Source: Bacillota bacterium (lineage in GTDB: Bacteria > Bacillota > Clostridia > Lachnospirales > CAG-274). From it: a DNA stretch of 8,861 bases. How positions within the stretch are numbered: position 1 is the stretch's first letter; each line of letters opens with the position of its first letter. Below are positions 1 through 6,169 of this stretch, in pieces. A program made the translations under genes and the position numbers. The notes under the pieces are model-generated. The model was not told the origin of the DNA, did not search any database, and was given only the letters and a program-made list of their open reading frames with translations. Where the stretch lies: contig JAGAHK010000447.1 in assembly GCA_017627115.1 (NCBI GenBank), forward strand, positions 1-8,861, written 5' to 3'.

Positions 1-543
1 CTGTTCTTTCTGTGCTTTTGTTATTTCAAGCTGTTCTTTCGCTATCGCCGTTTGTTCGTCAAGGCGCGGATTTACGTTTTTGATGATATCGGTCTTGTCA
101 GCCTCATAATTAAGGGCTTCGGTAATGGCATCATTCAATTCATGCAGCTTTTTGGATTCATAAAAAGGCACCTGAATAAAGTAATCGTTGCCGCTTCTTT
201 GTATAGTCAGCACAAAAACAAAAGCGTGCATAAATGATAAAATACATAAAAACGGAAAAAGCAGCCATTGGAAGAAATCGTTCGGACTGTTTATAAGCGA
301 AAACGAAAACTTTGTAAGCATAAGAAACGCAATGCCAACAAGAATAAAAACACCTCTTATTGACATACCCACTGATGATGCGCTTATATTTCTTAACGGT
401 ATGACTTGATTTTGCACGCCCATTGGTATGATGTGAGCGATCGTGTTTGGCATATCAAGCTTGATGTCTCTTTCTGTAACTTCCGCTTTTCCGCGAAGAT
501 AAGCGAAAATAAATGATGTTGAAAAATCGAACTCTTTTTTCAT
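1..543 (-). CDS. PH-like two-helix membrane protein with coiled-coil tail, partial
   Basis: The frame starts with ATG at 543 and stays open through the left edge, so 181 N-terminal residues are seen and the C-terminus is missing. The start has an AAAGGAG site six bases upstream. Residues about 22-57 form a polar beta-rich stretch ending in IPLRNISASS. Two hydrophobic segments follow (about 62-83 and 92-114), then FVLTIQRSG leads into a helix ending near 144. This order (beta strands with an 'IPL.NISS' turn, membrane hairpin, 'L.I.SSG' strand, final amphipathic helix) matches bacterial PH-like membrane proteins, where the hairpin interrupts the fold. That family call is from memory of the pattern, not a search. 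Residues 158-181 are rich in Glu, Lys and Gln and look like a coiled coil. Role unknown. It has its own promoter, so it may be independent of the upstream operon. Confidence 0.8.
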   Translation of the reverse strand, partial: MKKEFDFSTSFIFAYLRGKAEVTERDIKLDMPNTIAHIIPMGVQNQVIPLRNISASSVGMSIRGVFILVGIAFLMLTKFSFSLINSPNDFFQWLLFPFLCILSFMHAFVFVLTIQRSGNDYFIQVPFYESKKLHELNDAITEALNYEADKTDIIKNVNPRLDEQTAIAKEQLEITKAQKEQ

Positions 544-579
544 AGTCTTCTCCTTTGTTATCGATAAAATACGAAAGAT

Positions 580-608
580 ATTTTAGCATAATCGAAGAAA
601 ACTGTCAA
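580..608 (-). promoter_or_regulatory. Sigma-A promoter of the PH-like gene, extended -10
   Basis: Read on the minus strand, a perfect -35 TTGACA (603-608) is followed by a 17-base spacer and a -10 TAAAAT (580-585). The spacer ends in TGC, giving an extended -10. Transcription should start near 573, leaving a leader of about 30 bases with an AAAGGAG ribosome site. The promoter lies in the 105-bp gap after the six-gene operon. I see no convincing intrinsic terminator in that gap, so read-through from upstream is possible. Confidence 0.85.
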
Positions 609-648
609 TAATTGCAGAAAAAGTTTTTGTTTATGAAAATTTTAATGT

Positions 649-1305
649 TCAGTCCTGTCCTATTCCATTAGACGGAACATAAAATATCCCTCTATACCTG
701 TCGTTTTCGGTATCTATCACAATATAGCTGTCGCCGCCGCAGTAATATGTAAATCTGACAGTTTGGTTTTCGTCCTTTATCTCCCATATATCATCGGGCT
801 CGCCCAAAATGCTTTTTATCTCATCGGCGGACTTATTTTCCAAAAGTGCCGAATTACGGATGTCCTCGACCATTTCATTTCTGATATAATGCACTTCGTC
901 CCATTTTTGCGGGTCGAATTTTCTTAATCTCCATGAACATAAACTCTCCAGCGGAAAGACCGAAACAAGACCGATATGCGCAATTGCAAAACATATGATT
1001 ATTGCCTTTCTTCTGTCTTTAAAACAGGGCAGAAACGGCGCGGTAAGCATTATAAACCCGAAAACCGCAAGTCCGTTGTAAGGCTCGGCGCCGTGCAGAA
1101 AATACCGCAGGGCGTTGAAGCTGCCGCCGAAAGCCATAAAACTGAAGAAAATAAAACCCATATAGCCCAGCGAAAGAGCGTATGCAATTTCCATATTCGG
1201 TACGGGCTCTTTTTTGCGGTTTATCCACAGTGCCAAAAACACGATCATCGGAAAGCAGCCTATACCGAAGATTGAGCCAAAAATTATTTGTATCGTTTTA
1301 GCCAT
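649..1305 (-). CDS. Four-helix membrane protein with C-terminal BamE/SmpA-like domain
   Basis: 218 aa, ATG at 1305 with an AAAAGAGGCG site about nine bases upstream. Four hydrophobic segments are visible at about 4-28, 38-60, 77-95 and 100-120. A soluble tail (about 130-218) follows. The tail contains a helix IRNEMVEDIRNS, then a KSADEIKSILGEPDD motif (about 158-172), then beta strands RFTYYCGGDSYIVID. The 'gkS.eEI..lLGeP' helix-turn followed by strands is the hallmark of BamE/SmpA-like small domains, which occur as many uncharacterised proteins in Firmicutes as well as in the outer-membrane BamE. The domain call rests on this motif only. It lies 25 bp after the DUF6688-like gene and is the last gene of the operon. 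Function unknown; an envelope role is inferred. Confidence 0.8.
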   Translation of the reverse strand: MAKTIQIIFGSIFGIGCFPMIVFLALWINRKKEPVPNMEIAYALSLGYMGFIFFSFMAFGGSFNALRYFLHGAEPYNGLAVFGFIMLTAPFLPCFKDRRKAIIICFAIAHIGLVSVFPLESLCSWRLRKFDPQKWDEVHYIRNEMVEDIRNSALLENKSADEIKSILGEPDDIWEIKDENQTVRFTYYCGGDSYIVIDTENDRYRGIFYVPSNGIGQD

Positions 1306-1330
1306 AGTCCGCGCCTCTTTTCAAGTTTAA

Positions 1331-2425
1331 CTATTTGTATTCGTACTGTCTTGCAATGCGTTTTTCGGGGTCGGTATCGAGGGCATACAGCGTTATCAGA
1401 AACACCCATTCAAGCGGCTTCATCAGTATGTACACAATATCCGCGCGCAGAGGCGTTGTTATCAGCTTTGAAAGGGGATAGCCGTGTTTATCGTAAAACC
1501 CGCGCACTTGTTTATGGAATTTCGGCGAAATATCGTGTATAAGCTCTTCAAAGGCGTTTGCTATGCACAATTGGCGGTTGACGATTATTACCGCGCCGCA
1601 CCTTTTGCCGTATCTCAACGGCTTGACTATTTTTTTATGTCCGCCCGCTGCGACCGTGCAGAGATAATGTCCCGAATATTCAAGCGGGGGCGGCGGTATC
1701 TGCGTGGAAAACGTCCAATCCGCCGTCATTGTAAACGCTTTGACTATACCGTCCGCGCCTTGTCCCGTAAGTATCATTATGATAAGGAGTATTGCAGCGG
1801 CGGCGAATATCATGGCAAAGCATAAAAGGCTCATGCCTGCGGCTTTTGACAGCACCTTGTATAATATGCCGTCATTGCCGCGTCCGCGCATTATCTCAAG
1901 CTGTTCTTTTATGTGGTTTCTTATATGATAGACCGAAAGCAGCAGTATATTAAAGTGATATATGTAAAAATATACGCTTAAACCGCCGCCTTGTTTCAGC
2001 CCTTTAATTATATGTATGCCGACAAATAGGCTTAACACATTCAAAATCACCGTAAAACCCACCGCCAATGCCGAAATAAGCGGCGGCAGCCTTTTCGCGG
2101 GCATAAATGCAAGCGTGCAAAGCCCCGCGATGCCAAACCCGAGCACGATATAAAATGACGTCAGATAATCGGAACATATCATATTGTGCATTTCATCGGG
2201 ATAGACGGCTTCGTACCAATCGCCGTTTGTGTTGAATGCCGCAGTAAGCAAACCATACATTATCAGCCCGACAAATATCGTCAAAAAGGCATATATTTTT
2301 TGCAGACGTCTGTCCATATCCAATACGGGACCGCGCACACACATAATAATGTTGGCGACAGTCAGATAAAGCGGAAAGATAAGACAGAATAACAAAATCG
2401 GTATACCTATTATCCAATCACCCAT
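1331..2425 (-). CDS. DUF6688-like polytopic membrane protein
   Basis: 364 aa from ATG at 2425. I prefer this start because AAGGGG lies eight bases upstream. An in-frame ATG at 2431 overlaps the preceding stop (ATGA), but its spacing to AAGGGG is only two bases. Hydrophobic segments lie at about 5-28, 44-62, 86-106, 114-138, 151-168 and 196-219. The C-terminal soluble part holds a striking motif: GHYLCTVAAGGHKK (252-265), KPLRYGKRCG (268-277), IIVNRQLCIANAFE (280-293), then YDKHGYP (311-317). I associate this signature with DUF6688, an uncharacterised Firmicutes family; the assignment is from memory. Cys256, Cys277, Cys287, His253 and His263 could bind metal or act in catalysis, but nothing proves it. 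A hydrophobic stretch near 330-349 may contact the membrane. It follows the DUF4173 gene by two bases, so translation is probably coupled. Confidence 0.85.
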   Translation of the reverse strand: MGDWIIGIPILLFCLIFPLYLTVANIIMCVRGPVLDMDRRLQKIYAFLTIFVGLIMYGLLTAAFNTNGDWYEAVYPDEMHNMICSDYLTSFYIVLGFGIAGLCTLAFMPAKRLPPLISALAVGFTVILNVLSLFVGIHIIKGLKQGGGLSVYFYIYHFNILLLSVYHIRNHIKEQLEIMRGRGNDGILYKVLSKAAGMSLLCFAMIFAAAAILLIIMILTGQGADGIVKAFTMTADWTFSTQIPPPPLEYSGHYLCTVAAGGHKKIVKPLRYGKRCGAVIIVNRQLCIANAFEELIHDISPKFHKQVRGFYDKHGYPLSKLITTPLRADIVYILMKPLEWVFLITLYALDTDPEKRIARQYEYK

Positions 2426-2427
2426 AC

Positions 2428-4479
2428 TCATTTCCCCTTGTTTTCTTCTATAAACTGCCAAGCCAAGTTCTGCACGGCCTGTTCCTGTATGCTCAAAGAC
2501 TGCCAATGTTTGCCGTAGCCTTCGGTTTTAAGGGCTTTGCAGGTATCGTTATAAAGCTGTCTTATCCTGAACGATATAGCATCGCGTTTTTCGGCATCGG
2601 CGGTCTTGTTGTAGTTGTCGATAAGTACGGGTATGGAGCTGTGGGTGTAGTATTCAAGCGCCATATAGTCGTATTCCGCCTTTGAGAAGCGGTTATTGAG
2701 GTCTGCCGAAAACTCGGGTCTTGCGGTTATATTGAGCGCAAGCAGAGTGACTGCGCCGCCTATAACAAAACTCTGCACTATATCCGTTTTTCTTCTTATA
2801 ATAAAGTAGAGTGTTGTAAAAACAAGTATGCTCTCGACCGCCAGAAAGCTTATAACTTCTATTCTCAAAGGCGTGAAGCCGTAAGCGTTCATATATAAAA
2901 ACATACGGTAGAAAGATGATATTATAAGCACGAACGTAAACACGCACAGCAGGCAGAGCGACACCTGCAAAGCGCCTTTTGCGCGGCATTTGAGAATATC
3001 GGTGAACGCAAGTATTATCGAAAAGTTGATAAAAGTTACCACAAGCAGTTGGAAAAAGCCCTCGTGTGCAAAACGTGCGTATGTTGTGAAATCGGTTATA
3101 TTGACACCCTTGCCGATATAGCTCAGCTGCGAATAGCAGAAGAACAAAAACAGCAGGTTAACGGGTGTAAGGAAAGCAACGGAGGTTATTTTGTCCGTTT
3201 CGACACCGCCGAAAACTATACGGCGGCGATTTACAAGTATGCGGTAGATATAGCCGCAGGCATAGACGAATATGAAGGCGAATACTATAACCGCCCATAC
3301 CGCCGAGCCGATGTTAAAATCGGCAAGGTTTTCAAGCGCGTTGTAGAACGCATCATCACCGTTTGCAAGCAGTGTGCCGATAACGGCGATAACGGGTGCG
3401 GAGATCATAAGTCCAAGCACCGTTTTCCATATGGAAGATACGGCATTTTCACCGTCTATGCTCTTTTTGTCAAGCACGGTCGCACCGCTTATATACGCCG
3501 CATGAAACATCCTGTTGAACAGTGTATCGAGGAAGCTGTCAAGTTTAAGCCTGCTGTCGATATCCGCGCAGTACATAAGCATTGCGGAAAGCAGCACATA
3601 AAAAGCGATACAGTTGAAAATGTTGTAGTATGAATATTCAAAGTAAGCATTAAAGCAGGAGAGTACAAAAATAGGCAGCGTAAGCAGCATACCCGCTTTC
3701 TTTTTGAGTTTGCCCGTTATTTTAAGAGCGATAAGACTGCCTATGCTTACGGCATTGAAAAACAACACGCTTGACAAGCCCGCGCGCACATATTCGCCCT
3801 TAAAGCAAATCGTGAACAGCAGCGCCGCTACAGCTGCTGTAATAAGTGTGAGTTTTATATGCGGCATTTTTTCTTTTTCAACGATCACTTCTTCAAGCAC
3901 AACACCGCCCGCCTTTTCTTCGGGTGAAGCGTGCATGATAACTTCGTTGTTTGCAATGTTTTCCATAATATCCCCCTCTTTCGGTATGATCGTTTTTTCT
4001 TTTTTCAGGTCATAAAGCAGTATCGAGCCTGTTATGATAAAATTGACGGGTACAAGTGTGTAATAGCTGAAAAAGAACAGTGCGCCTAATTCATCTGCAC
4101 CCAAAGCCTGCACGCAGGAAGCCAAAAGCGTGACCGCACAGAGAACAATGCCCATCATCACTATGCCCGAGGCAAAGTCGTCTGCGGTCTTCTTTTTGTT
4201 TTTTGAATATTTAAGGTAAAGATAGGCGATGAGTCCGAACGGCAGGAAAAGCGACATATAAGTTATTACCGTGATATCGCTGTCACCTATGCACAGATAG
4301 CGCAGAAATCCTTTGTCATACGGCAGTTCGCGCGTGAAAAGCACTTCAAATATTATCGTAAGACCTATGCCTATGATATTGCATATCGCTTCAAAATGAT
4401 AATTGCTTTTGCGGCGGAACGCTTGCACTATGTTGAAAATAACAAGACCAAACGGCAAAAATATTAACGGCATTGTCAT
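2428..4479 (-). CDS. DUF4173-domain membrane protein with extra N-terminal five-helix module
   Basis: 683 aa from ATG at 4479 (AAAGGAG four bases upstream); a second in-frame ATG at 4473 has ten-base spacing. The C-terminal two thirds match DUF4173 (formerly within DUF4153), an uncharacterised polytopic family: YARFAHEGFFQLLVVTFINF (467-486), then FYRMFLYMNAYGFTPLRIEV (523-542), then a final helix pair and a soluble tail with LEYYTHSSIPVLIDNYN. About eight or more hydrophobic segments lie between 205 and 585. Residues 1-160 are an additional block of five hydrophobic segments (about 3-21, 31-47, 70-90, 103-126, 131-157), which I do not expect in the usual DUF4173 protein of about 500 aa. A charged, Glu-rich linker (about 160-206) joins the two parts and contains an internal start with its own ribosome site (see 3966-3978). 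Nine bases separate the gene from the preceding stop. Function unknown. Confidence 0.88.
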   Translation of the reverse strand: MTMPLIFLPFGLVIFNIVQAFRRKSNYHFEAICNIIGIGLTIIFEVLFTRELPYDKGFLRYLCIGDSDITVITYMSLFLPFGLIAYLYLKYSKNKKKTADDFASGIVMMGIVLCAVTLLASCVQALGADELGALFFFSYYTLVPVNFIITGSILLYDLKKEKTIIPKEGDIMENIANNEVIMHASPEEKAGGVVLEEVIVEKEKMPHIKLTLITAAVAALLFTICFKGEYVRAGLSSVLFFNAVSIGSLIALKITGKLKKKAGMLLTLPIFVLSCFNAYFEYSYYNIFNCIAFYVLLSAMLMYCADIDSRLKLDSFLDTLFNRMFHAAYISGATVLDKKSIDGENAVSSIWKTVLGLMISAPVIAVIGTLLANGDDAFYNALENLADFNIGSAVWAVIVFAFIFVYACGYIYRILVNRRRIVFGGVETDKITSVAFLTPVNLLFLFFCYSQLSYIGKGVNITDFTTYARFAHEGFFQLLVVTFINFSIILAFTDILKCRAKGALQVSLCLLCVFTFVLIISSFYRMFLYMNAYGFTPLRIEVISFLAVESILVFTTLYFIIRRKTDIVQSFVIGGAVTLLALNITARPEFSADLNNRFSKAEYDYMALEYYTHSSIPVLIDNYNKTADAEKRDAISFRIRQLYNDTCKALKTEGYGKHWQSLSIQEQAVQNLAWQFIEENKGK
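3966..3978 (-). promoter_or_regulatory. Possible internal ribosome site and start of the DUF4173 domain
   Basis: Inside the 683-codon frame, AGAGGGGGATATT precedes an in-frame ATG (codon 172; its A is at 3966). A G-rich Shine-Dalgarno five bases from ATG is as good as those of the real starts in this operon. Initiation here would give a 512-aa protein, MENIANNEV onward, close to the usual DUF4173 length. The encoded residues (KEGD) also make sense as linker, so the match may be chance. Confidence 0.45.
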
Positions 4480-4488
4480 TCATCTCCT

Positions 4489-5199
4489 TTATTTCGGCTC
4501 ATATTTAAGCCACAATTTATCCAATTCTTTTTCATACTCTTCGGGAATATCGAAGTAATCCACATACTGTACTTCGTATACGGAAATATCGCCGCGCCTT
4601 TGCACATTTCGCTCCCTGTCTTTCGGAGCAAAGACCCAGCCGTCGGCCGTCTTCCCTATATAGCCCAAATCTACAGAAGCAACGGGGCAGTCGTCATATC
4701 CGACCAATATAGGCATATAATAATTGCTGCTATAGTATTTTTCTTCGGAAACAGCTTTACTTTCGTCATATTTGTATGAGCATATTTTATTTATCAATTC
4801 AAGAGTATTTGTGTCGTAATGCTCTTCTTCAAGAAAAAAAGCGGATGTTATCGTACCGCTTTCGGGTACTTCGGCGCCGAAACGCTTTAATGTTACGGTT
4901 CTTTTATTGCTGCATCCGTCATCAAAGTCGGCATTGACATCGGCAATTAAAAATGTATGGCTTTTATCGCCCTTTACCGTGTAGAGGATAAAATTTTTGC
5001 CTATTCTGTAAATCCTGCCTTTTTCTGCACACTTAAAGGCGTATTGCCTGTATGTTTGTTCACAAGGCGTATATTTATCGGTTTCTATTTCAACTATGCT
5101 GTCGATTTTAAGCTGAAGCTGATTGCTGTTTGTGATAATGATAAGGCTTGCAGCTATCAACACCGCTGCTGTAATATACGCTTTTTTTCTCTCACTCAT
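4489..5199 (-). CDS. Unrecognised membrane-anchored extracytoplasmic protein
   Basis: 236 aa from ATG at 5199, chosen because GGAG lies seven bases upstream and a hydrophobic anchor follows directly. A longer in-frame start at 5337 would run through the whole end of the XRE gene in another frame and adds an Arg-rich stretch with no protein-like character. Residues 7-24 form one hydrophobic segment (signal anchor, or an uncleaved or cleaved signal). The rest is soluble with alternating polar and hydrophobic residues, many Tyr, and five Cys (46, 57, 96, 140, 171) that could form disulfides outside the cell. The C-terminus has an acidic helix EEYEKELDKLWLKYEP. I do not recognise a family. It overlaps the XRE gene by eight bases and precedes the DUF4173 gene by nine, so it is part of the operon. 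An envelope or secreted role is inferred from topology only. Confidence 0.8.
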   Translation of the reverse strand: MSERKKAYITAAVLIAASLIIITNSNQLQLKIDSIVEIETDKYTPCEQTYRQYAFKCAEKGRIYRIGKNFILYTVKGDKSHTFLIADVNADFDDGCSNKRTVTLKRFGAEVPESGTITSAFFLEEEHYDTNTLELINKICSYKYDESKAVSEEKYYSSNYYMPILVGYDDCPVASVDLGYIGKTADGWVFAPKDRERNVQRRGDISVYEVQYVDYFDIPEEYEKELDKLWLKYEPK

Positions 5200-5398
5200 T
5201 TTTGTACTCCAGTATATCCCCCGGCTGACACTCCAGCACCTCGCAGACCTTATCGAGCGTTGAAAAGCGTATTGCCTTTGCCTTGCCCGTTTTAAGTATA
5301 GAAAGGTTTGCGGGCGTAATGCCCACCTTTTCGGCAAGCTCGTTTGAGGAGATCTTACGTTTTGCCATCATCACATCAAGATTAACGATTATTGACAT
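5192..5398 (-). CDS. YozG-like XRE/Cro-family transcriptional regulator
   Basis: 68 aa, essentially a single helix-turn-helix domain. The start at 5398 has a strong AAGGGGGT about six bases upstream. The fold is readable: helix 1 (IIVNLDVMMAKRKI), helix 2 SSNELAEKVG (17-26), turn, recognition helix TPANLSILKTGK (28-39), then STLDKVCEVLECQPGDILEY (46-65), the classic end of the small Cro/C1 HTH_26 group. Such proteins bind short operators as dimers and usually repress. Members of this group typically sit next to DUF2975 membrane proteins, as here, and the pair is thought to work together, though the mechanism is not established. It likely regulates the promoter at 5996-6024. Its end overlaps the next gene by eight bases. 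Confidence 0.93.
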   Translation of the reverse strand: MSIIVNLDVMMAKRKISSNELAEKVGITPANLSILKTGKAKAIRFSTLDKVCEVLECQPGDILEYKNE

Positions 5399-5410
5399 AA
5401 CCTGACCCCC

Positions 5411-5452
5411 TTAAATTGTAAAGTCGTTTTCGGACTGCAATTCAACGGCTTT
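5411..5452 (-). other. Apparent cut-off C-terminal tail of the DUF2975 gene
   Basis: Directly after the TAA that ends the DUF2975 frame (5453-5455), the same frame continues for 13 codons as KAVELQSENDFTI and then meets a second TAA (5411-5413). DUF2975 proteins usually end in this style, '..F.[E/K]A..lk.EnDlTI/V', so this looks like the native C-terminus separated by one changed codon (GAA or CAA to TAA). The restored protein would be 178 aa, ending 12 bases before the XRE start. The family comparison is from memory. Confidence 0.75.
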
Positions 5453-5947
5453 TTAAAACACGTTTTTCAGCACGCGCATTATCATGCCCATAAAGAATGC
5501 GAAAAACGACATAAACATTATCGAAAACCTCCAGAGTCCGAAAAACAGCAGCGTAAGCCCAACAAAGTAACAGCACCACGAAATAGCGCGTATGCACTGT
5601 GTGTTCTGCTCAACAAAGACATTTTCCTTTATAATATTGTTCAGAAGAGTGTTGAGGCTGAGCATGGCTATTATGCCGAGAACATCGCAGATATAAAGCA
5701 TTATCGTAACGGGTATGGTCACATCAACGCTTTTTATCGCGCCTGCCGTGCGTGTTGTATTGTAAACATCAGGCATCGGTGCGTTTATATTGTCAAAAAC
5801 GCCCTCGCCCATTGAGATGAGCGCATACCACCTTGCCATGAACGGTATCATGAACAGCGCCGCTATAAGCAGCATAAACATACATACCATCATCGCCCTT
5901 GAAAGTTTGAGCGAGTGCATCTTTGACCAATTGAATTTTTTGTCCAT
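5453..5947 (-). CDS. DUF2975 four-helix membrane protein, apparently truncated by a late stop
   Basis: 164 aa from ATG at 5947, which has a textbook AAAGGAG eight bases upstream. A longer frame from 6010 has no ribosome site and would begin upstream of the predicted transcript. Four hydrophobic segments lie at about 17-38, 77-98, 120-137 and 141-157. The stretch LNTLLNNIIKENVFVEQN (98-115) followed by CIRAISWCCYFVG is the DUF2975 signature ('L..ll..i..g.pF...N...lr.i'), and the final FFMGMIMRVLKNVF is the usual last helix. The family is uncharacterised and is commonly encoded beside a YozG-like regulator, as here. The frame stops at TAA 5453-5455, although the family's polar tail remains encoded just beyond it, so the last 14 residues appear to be lost. 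All four membrane helices are intact, and the protein may still function. Confidence 0.88.
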   Translation of the reverse strand: MDKKFNWSKMHSLKLSRAMMVCMFMLLIAALFMIPFMARWYALISMGEGVFDNINAPMPDVYNTTRTAGAIKSVDVTIPVTIMLYICDVLGIIAMLSLNTLLNNIIKENVFVEQNTQCIRAISWCCYFVGLTLLFFGLWRFSIMFMSFFAFFMGMIMRVLKNVF

Positions 5948-5995
5948 AAAATTATCTCCTTTCGCGAACGGAAAATATTGTTTTGGTTTAATAAG

Positions 5996-6024
5996 AATAT
6001 AGCACAACATTTTTTGTTTGTCAA
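5996..6024 (-). promoter_or_regulatory. Sigma-A promoter of the DUF2975-XRE operon, extended -10
   Basis: On the minus strand, a perfect -35 TTGACA (6019-6024), a 17-base spacer ending in TGC (extended -10), and a -10 TATATT (5996-6001). The predicted start near 5989 gives a leader of about 40 bases carrying the AAAGGAG site. This is probably the main promoter for all six genes down to 649, as no convincing internal terminator or gap of more than 60 bases occurs among them. Confidence 0.88.
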
Positions 6025-6105
6025 TACCTTTTTATTGTTTTTCGATAATTTATTTTTGAATTTCGTTAAATCAATATCGTTTCGCGGTTTTCGGAAAATG
6101 TGCTG

Positions 6106-6139
6106 TTCATACGTTTTTTCGGCTTTTCATACGTGTTTT
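6106..6139 (+). repeat. 14-bp direct repeat, candidate LytTR operator
   Basis: TTCATACGTTTTTT (6106-6119) recurs as TTCATACGTGTTTT (6126-6139), 13 of 14 identical, with starts 20 bases apart. LytTR regulators bind pairs of about 9-bp direct repeats separated by roughly two helical turns, usually just upstream of the -35. This pair ends one base before the -35 of the promoter driving the LytTR gene. It suggests self-activation. The consensus match (TACGTTTTT/TACGTGTTT) is only partial, and the usual period is 21-22, so this is a candidate. Confidence 0.6.
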
Positions 6140-6140
6140 A

Positions 6141-6169
6141 TTGTGTTGGATATGCAAATGTGGTATATT
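6141..6169 (+). promoter_or_regulatory. Likely promoter of the two-component operon (weak -35, extended -10)
   Basis: A -10 TATATT (6164-6169) is preceded by TGG (extended -10) and, after a 17-base spacer, a poor -35 TTGTGT (6141-6146; three of six match). A weak -35 beside an upstream direct repeat is the usual design of an activator-dependent promoter. Transcription would start near 6176, with a leader of about 45 bases. Confidence 0.65.

Noticed and set aside
544..648. Intrinsic terminator after the six-gene operon
   Set aside because: Only short AT palindromes such as AAAATTTT are present, with no GC-containing stem followed by a T run in the minus-strand direction.
2426..2506. N-terminal extension of the DUF6688-like protein
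   Set aside because: It runs through the end of the DUF4173 gene in another frame and has no ribosome site; ATG at 2425 has AAGGGG at eight bases.
3049..3633. 194-codon open frame on the plus strand
   Set aside because: It lies entirely antisense to the DUF4173 gene, whose frame shows membrane helices and family motifs. The plus-strand product has no recognisable domain and reflects GC-poor codon positions of the real gene.
5200..5337. 46-residue N-terminal extension of the membrane-anchored orphan gene
   Set aside because: It overlaps most of the XRE gene in another frame, is Arg-rich without protein-like pattern and would place the hydrophobic anchor internally. ATG at 5199 has a good ribosome site.
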